A DNA stretch of 29,039 nucleotides from Bacteroidales bacterium (GTDB taxonomy: Bacteria; Bacteroidota; Bacteroidia; Bacteroidales; UBA7960), in assembly GCA_007120675.1 (NCBI GenBank), contig SKNE01000037.1, forward strand, positions 1 to 29,039, given 5' to 3'. The notes under the pieces are model-generated. The model ran no database searches and had not been told where the DNA came from. It worked only from the letters and a program-made list of their open reading frames with translations. A program made the translations under genes and the position numbers. Positions 16,039-24,874 of this stretch are shown piece after piece; within the stretch, counting starts at the first letter, position 1; each line of letters starts with the position of its first letter.

Positions 16039-19000
16039 ATGTCCGATCAACTGTTTCCCCTTCCCATCCAGGATCTCTTGCACATCACATTGCGCGAGCT
16101 GGATCATAAAGATAGCTATTTCGGCATTCCTTCCCAGCTATTTTTCGATCCGGCAGGCAAGTTCCAAAATAATAAGCGGTCTTCGCCAGGTGGATCAGTC
16201 AGCTGCGACAGGCTCCGGTCGGAGCTTTTCGGCCAGACACTGCATACCCCCATTGGCGTGGCGGCAGGACCACACAGCCAGATGGCCCAGAACATCGTTG
16301 CAGCCTGGCTGCTGGGTGCGAGCTATATCGAGCTGAAAACGGTGCAGACCCTTGATGAACTGGAAGTGCCCAAGCCCTGCATCGACATGCAGGATGAGGG
16401 CTACAATTGCGAGTGGTCGCAGGAGCTGAAAATTCAGCAGAGCGCTGATGAATATATCAATGCCTGGATCATTATCCACCTGCTCAACCATCGCTTGGGA
16501 AGAAAGGGGGTCCCCGGACTGATCTTCAACATGAGCGTGGGTTATAACATGGACGGGATCATGCAGGATAACGTGCAGTGGTTCTTCAGGCAGATGGCTG
16601 ACTGCTCCGGTGTGCTGGCCGGGAAGCTGGATGCAATCAGGCCCCTCTACCCGGCCATCGACGAGGTGGACATCCCCACGAGACTATCCGATAATGTGAC
16701 CCTGAGCACCATGCATGGCTGTCCGGCCCACGAAATAGAGCAGATAGCCACCCACCTAATATCGGACCAGGGGCTGCACACCTACGTAAAGCTGAACCCC
16801 ACCCTGCTGGGTCCGGAAAGGCTGAGGAAGATCCTGAATGAGCAGATGGGCTTTTCCACCGTAGTGCCCGACCAGGCATTTGAGCACGACCTCAAATATG
16901 AGGATGCCCTGCGTATCATCGGCAATCTCCGGGAGCTTGGCAAAAGGCAGGGGCGTGAGTTTGGGCTGAAGCTGACCAACACACTGGAGTCGCTCAACAA
17001 ACGAGATGTCTTTCCCCCCGGGGTTGAGCAGATGTACATGAGCGGGCGGGCATTGCACCCCTTGTCCGTCAACCTGGCCCACAAGCTCCAGCAAGCCTTT
17101 GACGGCAAGCTTCAGCTGAGTTTCTCAGGTGGGGCCGATGCCTTCAACCTGTCTGAGCTGCTGGCCTGCGGTTTTAAAACGGTCACTGCATGCACCGACC
17201 TGCTCAAGCCCGGCGGCATGATGCGCCTCCCGCAATACATCGGGCAGGTGGTCTCAGACATGCAAGAGCTGGGTGCCACCAGCCTGGATGAGCTGATCAC
17301 CCAAAAGGCCGCCTCGCTGCCAGCAAGGGCCCATGGCGAAAGCAAGGAGGCCCGTTCGCCGGAAAATGGGGGGGGCGGGGAAGCAGCACTGAGCTGTCTC
17401 GCAGCCTACGCCGCAGATGTCCTGCGAGATAGCAGGTGGAAGGTGGATTACCTGCTGCCGCCTGACATCAAAACAACGCGCAAACTTGGTCTGTTTGACT
17501 GCATTTCGGCGCCCTGCCGCGATGCATGCGCCACCCACCAGGATATCCCGGAATACATGTACTATACGGCACGCAAGGAGTTTGAAAAAGCCCATGGGGT
17601 CATACTGCAAACCAATCCCTTTCCGCGTGTCACGGGCATGATCTGCGACCACCTGTGCCAAAACAAGTGCACCCGCGTGCATTACGACGATCCGCTGCTG
17701 ATCCGTGAAGTGAAGCGCTTTAACTCCCTGCAGGCAGCGCCAACCCCGGAGCCCGCTCCAGGCAACGGCTTAAGGGTGTCCGTTATCGGCGCCGGACCAG
17801 CGGGCTTAAGCTGCGCCTATTTCCTGGCCATGGCAGGTTTTTCCGTTGATGTTTACGAAAAAGCCAGCAAAGCGGGTGGAATGGTCCAGTATGCCATCCC
17901 TGGGTTCCGTCTCACCGATGAGGCCATGGAGTCAGACCTGGCACGCATCCGATCACTGGGTGTCAGCATCCACTATGAGACCCCTGTCGACAAACAGATG
18001 TTCGATCAGCTAAAAAACCGGTCCGACTACCTCTTCGTGGGCACCGGGGCGCCCCTCAGCACCCCGCTGACCATTGAAGGCATTGAATCGGCCGGCGTCC
18101 TCGACCCGCTTGACTTCCTTTTCAGGGTGCGTGAAGGAGAAGCAGTGAAGCTGGGCAGGCATGTTGTGATCATCGGCGGTGGCAATACGGCCATGGATGC
18201 CGCCCGCACCGCATACCGGCTGGTGGACCATGATGGGGCCGTTACGATCGTTTACCGCCGGACAGTCATGGAGATGCCCGCCGACCACGGGGAGATCAGG
18301 GCTGCTATGGATGAAGGGATACAAATCATGGCCTTGTGTGGACCGGAGAAGGTGGTCAGCAAGGGGGGGAAGGTGCAGGCCCTGCGGTGCCAAAAAATGG
18401 CGCTGGGGGAGGCGGACAGCTCAGGTCGACCGCGCCCGGTTCCCATCGAAGACAGCCAGTTCGACATCCCCTGTGATACCATCATACCGGCCATCGGACA
18501 GCTTATTCATACAGGATTCATGGATGAGCAGCAGCTGCAGACAGGGACAGATAGCCACCTGACCCGCATGGATAACGTGTTCACCGGCGGGGATGCCATG
18601 CGGGGCGCTGCCACAGCCATCAAAGCCATCGGCGACGGCAGAAAGGCAGCCATGGAAATTACCAGGGCGGCAGGACTTTCGCACCAGTGGCCCCGCACCA
18701 AAAAAGAAGCTGCAACAGGGGCCAGGGAGATCATGTTAGAGCGCGCCCGGAGGAAGTTTGCCCCGCCCGTCAGGGAGCTGCCGCCTGGTGACCGGAAGCA
18801 TTTTAAGCTGGTTCAGTCAGCACTGGGTCAGGAAGAGATCGTCCGGGAAGCCAGCCGCTGCCTGCAGTGTGACGAGCTATGTAACAGCTGTGTCACGGTG
18901 TGTCCCAACCTGGCCAACTATGCAGCCACCACCAGGCCGGTGGCTTTCAACCTTCAGAAGGCTGTCAGAAGCAACGGCCAGGATTTCAGCACGGAGCCGG

Positions 19001-19422
19001 ATGGACATTTCGCCGTGGAGCAAGAGGTGCAAATACTGAATATCGCCGACTTTTGCAACGAGTGTGGTAACTGCCGCACCTTCTGTCCAACCGCAGATGC
19101 CCCATACAAGGTAAAGCCAACGTTGCACCTGGGCATCGCTTCCTTTTACGATAGTGATGAAGGTTATTACCTGTCACAGCTGGAGTCGGCCACCAACCTC
19201 ATCGGTAAAGAGAATGGGGTACTCTGCACCTTGTCAGAAAGGGAAAAGGAGTATGTCTTTGAAACTTCATCGGCCATCACCACTTTGTCGAAAACCGATT
19301 TCCGGATTCTTAGCCTGCAGTTTTTACAGGATGAAAGCAGGGAGGTGAGATTGCACAAGGCGGCAGAGATGCTTGTCATCATGCAGTGTGCAAAGGACCT
19401 TTTATCCGGCGGAAAGAACTAA
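16039..19422 (+). CDS. ygfK: YgfK-like putative selenate reductase / flavo-FeS oxidoreductase subunit
   Basis: This 1127-residue multidomain protein is recognisable as YgfK. Residues 1 to about 425 form a dihydroorotate-dehydrogenase-like region (THE segment TPIGVAAGPHSQMAQ; STMHGCPAHEIEQIA). A GltD-like FeS region starts at Cys488 (CISAPCRDACATHQDIPEYM) and includes DHLCQNKCTR. An FAD Rossmann motif GAGPAG follows at about 584-589 and a second NAD(P)-binding motif GGGNTAMDAAR at about 713-723. The C-terminus has two ferredoxin-like Cys clusters (CLQCDELCNSCVTVCP from Cys941; CNECGNCRTFCP from Cys1006). E. coli YgfK (about 1030 residues) was proposed as a selenate reductase subunit near selenium-dependent molybdenum hydroxylases, and homologues occur in urate-degradation clusters of gut anaerobes. 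A Gly-rich linker near 444 is encoded by a G8 run. Confidence 0.9.
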   Translation: MSDQLFPLPIQDLLHITLRELDHKDSYFGIPSQLFFDPAGKFQNNKRSSPGGSVSCDRLRSELFGQTLHTPIGVAAGPHSQMAQNIVAAWLLGASYIELKTVQTLDELEVPKPCIDMQDEGYNCEWSQELKIQQSADEYINAWIIIHLLNHRLGRKGVPGLIFNMSVGYNMDGIMQDNVQWFFRQMADCSGVLAGKLDAIRPLYPAIDEVDIPTRLSDNVTLSTMHGCPAHEIEQIATHLISDQGLHTYVKLNPTLLGPERLRKILNEQMGFSTVVPDQAFEHDLKYEDALRIIGNLRELGKRQGREFGLKLTNTLESLNKRDVFPPGVEQMYMSGRALHPLSVNLAHKLQQAFDGKLQLSFSGGADAFNLSELLACGFKTVTACTDLLKPGGMMRLPQYIGQVVSDMQELGATSLDELITQKAASLPARAHGESKEARSPENGGGGEAALSCLAAYAADVLRDSRWKVDYLLPPDIKTTRKLGLFDCISAPCRDACATHQDIPEYMYYTARKEFEKAHGVILQTNPFPRVTGMICDHLCQNKCTRVHYDDPLLIREVKRFNSLQAAPTPEPAPGNGLRVSVIGAGPAGLSCAYFLAMAGFSVDVYEKASKAGGMVQYAIPGFRLTDEAMESDLARIRSLGVSIHYETPVDKQMFDQLKNRSDYLFVGTGAPLSTPLTIEGIESAGVLDPLDFLFRVREGEAVKLGRHVVIIGGGNTAMDAARTAYRLVDHDGAVTIVYRRTVMEMPADHGEIRAAMDEGIQIMALCGPEKVVSKGGKVQALRCQKMALGEADSSGRPRPVPIEDSQFDIPCDTIIPAIGQLIHTGFMDEQQLQTGTDSHLTRMDNVFTGGDAMRGAATAIKAIGDGRKAAMEITRAAGLSHQWPRTKKEAATGAREIMLERARRKFAPPVRELPPGDRKHFKLVQSALGQEEIVREASRCLQCDELCNSCVTVCPNLANYAATTRPVAFNLQKAVRSNGQDFSTEPDGHFAVEQEVQILNIADFCNECGNCRTFCPTADAPYKVKPTLHLGIASFYDSDEGYYLSQLESATNLIGKENGVLCTLSEREKEYVFETSSAITTLSKTDFRILSLQFLQDESREVRLHKAAEMLVIMQCAKDLLSGGKN

Positions 19423-19424
19423 CA

Positions 19425-19457
19425 GGGCTTACCGGACCGGTGTTTGTCCGGCAGCCC
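19425..19457 (+). other. Intercistronic hairpin between ygfK-like and PLP genes
   Basis: GGGCT (19425-19429) and CCGGAC (19432-19437) pair with GTCCGG (19446-19451) and AGCCC (19453-19457), giving 11 base pairs around a small internal loop and an eight-base terminal loop. No T-run follows, so it may protect or process mRNA between the two genes, or act as a partial terminator. Confidence 0.5.
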
Positions 19458-19488
19458 CCAATGCATATTTCACTATAACCATTTTCGT

Positions 19489-20958
19489 ATGATAGAAATC
19501 ATTGATCAGATCAGCAATGAGCAGGTACTGGAGAATGCCGTGAAGCGCTTCAGGGAAAGGGGCATCCTACTGCCCACTTTTGAACAGCAGCGCGATCCTT
19601 CGCTGATTCCGGGGGATATTAAGGAACGCCTCAGGGAGATTGGCCTTTGGGAGATCCACCCGCTCAACCTTTTTCGCATCACCTGGAAAAATGAACCCAA
19701 AGAGCATGGCGGACTGTTCGGGGAGGTGAATCACCTGGAAATACCCCGGTCCATCACCGGGGTGGATGCACGCATTGTCATGATCGTGGGCAAGTGGTTC
19801 CCCACCGGCGCACACAAGGTGGGCGCAGCTTACGGCTGCCTGGCCCCCCGGATCATCTCCGGTGGCTTTGACCCCACCTACCACAAAGCCGTGTGGCCAT
19901 CCACCGGCAATTATTGCCGTGGCGGAGCCTTTGACTCCAAGCTCATGGGTACCGAATCGGTGGCCATCCTTCCCGAAGAGATGAGCCGGGAACGGTTTGA
20001 TTGGCTTCGCGACGAGATCGGCTCAGAGGTGATCGCCACGCCGGGCTGTGAAAGCAATGTGAAGGAGATTTACGATGCCTGCTGGGAAATCCGCCGCACA
20101 CGACCCGACTGCGTCATATTCAACCAATTCGAAGAATTTGGCAACGCTGCCTGGCATTATAACATCACCGGCAATGCACTGGAAGAGGCTTTCAGGCTGG
20201 TGAAAACGGACAGGAGCCAGATGGCCGCTTATGTGTCCGCCACCGGCTCAGCAGGCACCATCGCTGCGGGTGATTACCTGCGCACCCTTGCCCCGCAGTT
20301 GAAGATTGTCGCCTCAGAGGCACTGCAGTGCCCCACGCTGCTGATGAACGGTTTTGGTGGCCACCGGATTGAAGGCATTGGCGATAAGCACGTGCCCTGG
20401 GTGCATAACGTGAAAAGCACCGACATGGTAAGCGCCATCGATGATGAGGATTGCATGCGCCTGTTCCGCCTGTTCAACGAAGAAGCCGGACAGGCCTACC
20501 TGCAGTCCCTTGGCCTGGATGAGCAAGAGGTGAAGCAGCTGTCCCTGCTGGGCATCTCCTGTATTGCCAATATGCTGTCGGCCATCAAGACCGCCAAATA
20601 CTATGAGATGACCGGTGATGATGTAATCCTTTCCATTGCCACAGACTCAGCCGATCTCTACCTTTCCAGGCTGGAGGAGCTCAGGGAAAACCGCGGGGCC
20701 TACTCCGAGGTGCAGGCCATCAAGGATTATGAAAAGTGCCTGATGGCTTGCCAAATTGACCATTTAAAGGAACTGAGCTATACCGACAAGAAAGCGATCC
20801 ACAACCTGAAGTACTTCACGTGGGTGGAACAGCAACAGAAAGAGGTGGAAGATTTGAACCAGCTCTGGTATGACAGGGATTTGTGGCCCCGCCTTTTCAA
20901 GCAGGTGGAACGATGGGATGAGATGATCAGGGACTTCAATCGGCGCGTGGCCGGATAG
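19489..20958 (+). CDS. CysK/CBS-fold PLP-dependent enzyme of unknown reaction
   Basis: This 489-residue protein has the fold-type II PLP layout. TGAHKVGAAYG holds the likely Schiff-base Lys110 in place of the cysteine-synthase GGSVKDR. STGNYCRGGAF resembles the TSGNTG substrate loop. ATGSAGTIAAGDYLR resembles the phosphate-binding GTGGT loop, HRIEGIGDKHVP matches the CysK HKIQGIG segment, and SIATDSADLYLSR matches the end of the catalytic core. An extra C-terminal region of about 120 residues follows, rich in charged and aromatic residues (EQQQKEVEDLNQLWYDRDLW). The frame opens at a TTG (19444), but the ATG at 19489 is the better start. It lies 66 bases after the ygfK-like gene. Lyase, synthase or deaminase activity are all possible. 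Confidence 0.85.
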   Translation: MIEIIDQISNEQVLENAVKRFRERGILLPTFEQQRDPSLIPGDIKERLREIGLWEIHPLNLFRITWKNEPKEHGGLFGEVNHLEIPRSITGVDARIVMIVGKWFPTGAHKVGAAYGCLAPRIISGGFDPTYHKAVWPSTGNYCRGGAFDSKLMGTESVAILPEEMSRERFDWLRDEIGSEVIATPGCESNVKEIYDACWEIRRTRPDCVIFNQFEEFGNAAWHYNITGNALEEAFRLVKTDRSQMAAYVSATGSAGTIAAGDYLRTLAPQLKIVASEALQCPTLLMNGFGGHRIEGIGDKHVPWVHNVKSTDMVSAIDDEDCMRLFRLFNEEAGQAYLQSLGLDEQEVKQLSLLGISCIANMLSAIKTAKYYEMTGDDVILSIATDSADLYLSRLEELRENRGAYSEVQAIKDYEKCLMACQIDHLKELSYTDKKAIHNLKYFTWVEQQQKEVEDLNQLWYDRDLWPRLFKQVERWDEMIRDFNRRVAG

Positions 20959-20966
20959 GGTAAAGA

Positions 20967-20999
20967 AAAAGGGCTGACGGCATTCTGTCAGCCCCTTTT
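20967..20999. terminator. Bidirectional intrinsic terminator
   Basis: A perfect 8-bp stem, GGGCTGAC (20971-20978) with GTCAGCCC (20987-20994), is followed by CTTTT on the plus strand and by a T-rich run on the minus strand (complement of AAAGAAAAA at 20962-20970). It sits in the 61-base gap between the convergent PLP and pyruvate:ferredoxin oxidoreductase genes and can serve both. Confidence 0.78.
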
Positions 21000-21019
21000 C
21001 AATGAACAAAGCGAATCGT

Positions 21020-24000
21020 TTAGAACTCCATATTCGCGTAGCGCTTGTACATGTTATAGCGCCAGCGGGCATTCTCTTCAGCAGCCTTGAAGAGGTCACC
21101 GGCTTCCCTGGGGAAAGCCTTCTTCAGCGAGCTGAAGCGCACCTCTGAATTCAAAAAGTCCTGGAACTTATCCCAGTCCGGCTCCTTGCTGTCCATCTGG
21201 AAGGGGTTCTTCCCTTCTGCTTCCAGCATGGGGTTATACCTGTACAGCTGCCAGTAGCCGGCCTCAACAGCGTCTTTTGTCTGCTGCTGGGTGGCACCCA
21301 TTCCCTTGCGCAAGCCATGGTTGATGCAGGGCGAGTAGGCGATGATGACACTTGGACCGGGATAGGCTTCTGCTTCGCGGATGGCCTTCAGGAACTGGTT
21401 CTGGTTTGCCCCCATGCCCACCTGCGCCACATAGACGTAGCCGTACGTCATGGCCATGAGACCAAGATCCTTTTTGCGTACGCGCTTTCCTGCAGCGGCA
21501 AACTTGGCTATGGCACCTAAAGGGGTTGCCTTGGAAGCCTGACCCCCGGTGTTTGAGTATACCTCGGTATCCATCACCAGCAGGTTGATGTCTTCTCCTG
21601 ACGCCACCACATGATCCAGGCCGCCAAAGCCGATATCATAGGCCCATCCGTCTCCTCCAAAGGACCATACCGACTTCTTAATCAAGTACTGCCGGAGCTC
21701 CATGATCTCTTTTGCAATGGGATCCTGGTCGTTTTCCAGCACTTCAATCACCCTGGCCGATGCCTCTTTGGACTTATCTCCGTCGTGCATGTTATCCAGC
21801 CAGCCCTTGAAAGCATCCCTTACCTCGTCCTTCAGCTTGCCGTCAAGGGCAGACTCCATCAGGCGGGCGATGCGCGCACGCAGCTTGTTCACACCGGTGA
21901 CCATTCCAAAGCCGTATTCCGCATTGTCCTCAAAGAGTGAGTTGGCCCAGGCAGGACCATGACCGTTCTGATTAACGGTGTAAGGTGTAGCCGGCGCTGA
22001 ACCACCATAGATGGAGGAACAACCTGTGGCATTGGCCACCATCATGCGGTCGCCAAAGAGCTGGGTGATCAGCTTGATATAGGGCGTTTCACCACAACCC
22101 GCACAGGCACCGCTAAACTCAAACAAGGGCTGTGCAAACTGGCTGTTTTTCACCGACTGGTATTTGTTGAGCAGGGTGTCCTTGTAGGATACATTGGTTG
22201 ACACCCAGTCCCAATGCTTGTCTTCATGCATCTGCTCATCCAGCAATTTCATCTCCAGGGCCTTCTTGGGCGATGGACACACATCCAGGCAATTACCGCA
22301 CCCGGTGCAGTCCAGCGGACTTACCTGCATGAGGTATTTGTGTCCGGCCAGCGACTTGCCCTTGGCGTCTACCAGCTCCAGGCCCTCAGGTGCCTTCTTG
22401 GTTTCCTCTTCGTTAAGCAGGAAGGGACGGATGACTGAGTGCGGACAAACATAGGCGCACTGGTTACACTGTATGCAGTTTTCCTTTATCCAGCGGGGGA
22501 CATGTACTGCGATGCCCCGCTTCTCGTAGGCGGTGGTCCCGGGTGGGAAGGTTCCGTCCTCACGGAGCCTGAACGCGCTGACGGGCAAGTCATCGCCTTT
22601 CTGGCTGTTGATGGGGTAGACAATGTCACGGATAAACTCCGGCACATTTTCCCTTACGGATAACACCACATCGGCTTTGGCTTTTTTCCAATCGGCAGGG
22701 ATGTTCACGTTCACCACATTGCCCCCTTCGTCAACGGCGGCATTGTTCATGCGCACGATCTCCTCCCCTTTCCTGCCATAGGTCTTCTGAATGGCATCTT
22801 TCATCTCCTTCACCGCTTTCTCGTAAGGGATCACCTCAGCCAGCTTGAAGAAGGCACTTTGCATGATGGTGTTGGTGCGTCCGCCCAGCCCGATTCGCTC
22901 AGCGATCTCCGTGGCGTTGATGATGTAAAACCCAATCTCATTGTCAGCCATGTAGCGCTTCATGTGATCCGGTATGCGCTTCTTGGTTTCCTCTGCATCC
23001 CAAATGGAGTTCAATAGGAAGGTGCCGCCCTTTTTAAGCCCTTTCAACATGTCATACTTCTCCAGGTAGGCGGGTACGTGACATGCCACAAAGTCTGCAG
23101 CGTTAATCAGGTAGGGTGAGCGGATGGGGCTGTCGCCGAAGCGCAGGTGCGAAACAGTGATTCCGCCCGATTTCTTGCTGTCGTAAGAAAAGTATCCTTG
23201 TGCATATTTATCGGTGGTATCGCCAATGATCTTGATGGAGTTTTTGTTGGCTCCCACCGTGCCATCCGCACCGATACCATAAAACTTCGCCGCATAATTT
23301 CCTTGGGGAGACACGTCCACGTTTTCGCCCAGGGGCAGGGAGGTGAAGGTCACGTCGTCAACGATGCCCACGGTGAACTGATTCTTGGGCTCGGGCAGAT
23401 CCAGGTTGTCGAACACAGACAGGATGTGCCCGGGAACAGTGTCTTTGGAGCTGAGTCCGTAACGGCCACCAACGATGAGCGGCTGGTTCTCCTTGCCCAT
23501 GAACAGCTCGCAAACATCCAGGTAGAGAGGTTCACCATGTGCGCCAGGCTCCTTGGTGCGGTCCAGCACGGCGATCCGCTTCACTGTCTCAGGCAATACC
23601 CTGAAGAAGTATTTCTCGGAAAAAGGCCTGTAGAGGTGTACGCTGATCAGTCCCACCTTTTCGCCCCGCGCCATCTTGTAGTCAATGGTTTCCTTGATGG
23701 TTTCGGTGATCGATCCCATGGCAATGACGATGTGCTCAGCGTCGGGTGCACCGTAATAGGTGAACGGGTGGTATTCGCGTCCGCAAATGGCGGAGATTTT
23801 CTGCATGTAATCTTCCACCAGGTCTGGCAAAGCCAGGTAGAAGGGGTTGGCTGCCTCCCTGGACTGGAAATAGATATCGGGGTTCTGCGCCGTACCGCGC
23901 GTCACGGGATTCTCCGGGTTAAGGGCCCGCTTGCGGAATTCCTGCAGGGCCTTCATGTCAATGAGCCTGGCCAGTTCTTCCTGGTTGGCTTCCTCCACTT

Positions 24001-24550
24001 TCTGCACCTCGTGCGAGGTACGGAATCCGTCAAAGAAGTGCAGGAAAGGTACCCGCGATTTGATGGCTGCCAGGTGTGCAATGGGCGCAATGTCCATGAT
24101 CTCCTGGACACTGCCGGTGGCCAGCATGGCAAAGCCGGTATGACGTGTGCTCATCACATCCGAATGGTCACCAAAGATGGACAGGGCCTGGGCTGCCAGC
24201 GATCGGGCCGAAACATGGAGTACGCCAGGCAATAGCTCCCCTGACATCTTGTACATGTTGGGGATCATCAGCAATAAACCCTGGGAAGCTGTATATGTAC
24301 TCACCAAAGCCCCGGCCTGCAATGCACCGTGCATGGCACCTGCCGCACCAGCTTCAGACTGCATCTCAACCAATTTAACCTCTTCACCAAATATGTTCTT
24401 CCTGCCAAATGCAGCCCACTCATCAACATTCTCAGCCATATTCGACGAGGGGGTAATGGGGTAAATGGCCGCCACTTCACTGAACATATAGGCCACATGC
24501 GAAGCTGCATGGTTACCGTCACAGGTAATGAACTTTTTCTTTCTGGTCAT
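21020..24550 (-). CDS. nifJ: Pyruvate:ferredoxin (flavodoxin) oxidoreductase
   Basis: This complete single-chain enzyme of 1176 residues converts pyruvate and CoA to acetyl-CoA, CO2 and reduced ferredoxin, a central step in anaerobic metabolism. The N-terminal pyrimidine-binding domain has CDGNHAASHVAYMFSEVAAI and YPITPSSNMAENVDEWA. The receptor domain follows, with IVIAMGSITETIKETIDYKM. A two-cluster ferredoxin domain in the middle (roughly 680-760) has CIQCNQCAYVCPHS and CTGCGNCLDVCPSP. The C-terminal thiamine-diphosphate domain has SGACAGCGETPY, NATGCSSIYGGSAPATPY, GGDGWAYDIGFGGLDH and EVYSNTGGQASKATP. The frame opens upstream to 24604, but the ATG at 24550 (MTRKKKFITCDGN) is the standard start. 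It is transcribed alone, convergent with the PLP gene. Confidence 0.97.
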   Translation of the reverse strand: MTRKKKFITCDGNHAASHVAYMFSEVAAIYPITPSSNMAENVDEWAAFGRKNIFGEEVKLVEMQSEAGAAGAMHGALQAGALVSTYTASQGLLLMIPNMYKMSGELLPGVLHVSARSLAAQALSIFGDHSDVMSTRHTGFAMLATGSVQEIMDIAPIAHLAAIKSRVPFLHFFDGFRTSHEVQKVEEANQEELARLIDMKALQEFRKRALNPENPVTRGTAQNPDIYFQSREAANPFYLALPDLVEDYMQKISAICGREYHPFTYYGAPDAEHIVIAMGSITETIKETIDYKMARGEKVGLISVHLYRPFSEKYFFRVLPETVKRIAVLDRTKEPGAHGEPLYLDVCELFMGKENQPLIVGGRYGLSSKDTVPGHILSVFDNLDLPEPKNQFTVGIVDDVTFTSLPLGENVDVSPQGNYAAKFYGIGADGTVGANKNSIKIIGDTTDKYAQGYFSYDSKKSGGITVSHLRFGDSPIRSPYLINAADFVACHVPAYLEKYDMLKGLKKGGTFLLNSIWDAEETKKRIPDHMKRYMADNEIGFYIINATEIAERIGLGGRTNTIMQSAFFKLAEVIPYEKAVKEMKDAIQKTYGRKGEEIVRMNNAAVDEGGNVVNVNIPADWKKAKADVVLSVRENVPEFIRDIVYPINSQKGDDLPVSAFRLREDGTFPPGTTAYEKRGIAVHVPRWIKENCIQCNQCAYVCPHSVIRPFLLNEEETKKAPEGLELVDAKGKSLAGHKYLMQVSPLDCTGCGNCLDVCPSPKKALEMKLLDEQMHEDKHWDWVSTNVSYKDTLLNKYQSVKNSQFAQPLFEFSGACAGCGETPYIKLITQLFGDRMMVANATGCSSIYGGSAPATPYTVNQNGHGPAWANSLFEDNAEYGFGMVTGVNKLRARIARLMESALDGKLKDEVRDAFKGWLDNMHDGDKSKEASARVIEVLENDQDPIAKEIMELRQYLIKKSVWSFGGDGWAYDIGFGGLDHVVASGEDINLLVMDTEVYSNTGGQASKATPLGAIAKFAAAGKRVRKKDLGLMAMTYGYVYVAQVGMGANQNQFLKAIREAEAYPGPSVIIAYSPCINHGLRKGMGATQQQTKDAVEAGYWQLYRYNPMLEAEGKNPFQMDSKEPDWDKFQDFLNSEVRFSSLKKAFPREAGDLFKAAEENARWRYNMYKRYANMEF

Positions 24551-24618
24551 AATCAATCTGTTTATTTGTAAACGAAAATGTCTTATTTTAAGATAGTTAG
24601 ACACCTTAAACGACGGGA

Positions 24619-24626
24619 CAAAAATA
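24619..24626 (-). promoter_or_regulatory. -7-like element upstream of nifJ
   Basis: On the minus strand this reads TATTTTTG, an exact match to TAnnTTTG, about 70 bases upstream of the nifJ start at 24550. No TTTG occurs at the expected -33 distance. The surrounding sequence is AT-rich, in contrast with the coding regions. Confidence 0.35.
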
Positions 24627-24713
24627 AGAAATAATATTCATTTGAGGCCGCGTGAGAGACTATTTATAACGATTATATACAAGATGGGAAAGTCAAGTTG
24701 TTAATAAATGCAC

Positions 24714-24861
24714 AACTGATTGGGCGCACGCTACCGTGGCCATTCTGCCGATCGATCCAGGTACACGCTCCCGTCGTACTTCTGCTAATCGATCAAGGTA
24801 TACGTTCCCGTCGTACTTATGCCAATCGATCCAGGCAAACGCTTCCCTGCGGCACTGCGGC
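24714..24861. repeat. Four degenerate 37-bp tandem repeats in an intergenic gap
   Basis: Units begin at 24714, 24751, 24788 and 24825, an exact 37-base period. Units two and three match at 32 of 37 positions; the last keeps the first half (ATCGATCCAGG...ACGCT) and the first unit is the most diverged. The shared core includes ATCGATC, an AGG, ACGCTCCCGTCGTACTT and TGC. There are no spacers, so this is not a CRISPR array, and 37 is not a multiple of three, so it is not a peptide repeat. The array lies in the 324-base gap between the porin stop (24875) and nifJ start (24550). The rest of that gap holds the AT-rich nifJ promoter region and nothing else recognised. Confidence 0.75.
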
Positions 24862-24874
24862 GGCGAAGGTGGAT

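Noticed and set aside
16039..19422. Selenocysteine codon in the YgfK-like or XdhB-like proteins
   Set aside because: No in-frame TGA occurs before the natural stops; any selenium role would be through a labile cofactor, not selenocysteine.
23147..24235. 362-codon plus-strand frame
   Set aside because: It is antisense to the pyruvate:ferredoxin oxidoreductase gene and has no recognisable motifs.
24714..24861. CRISPR array
   Set aside because: The repeats are directly adjacent with no spacers, are degenerate, and no cas genes are present.
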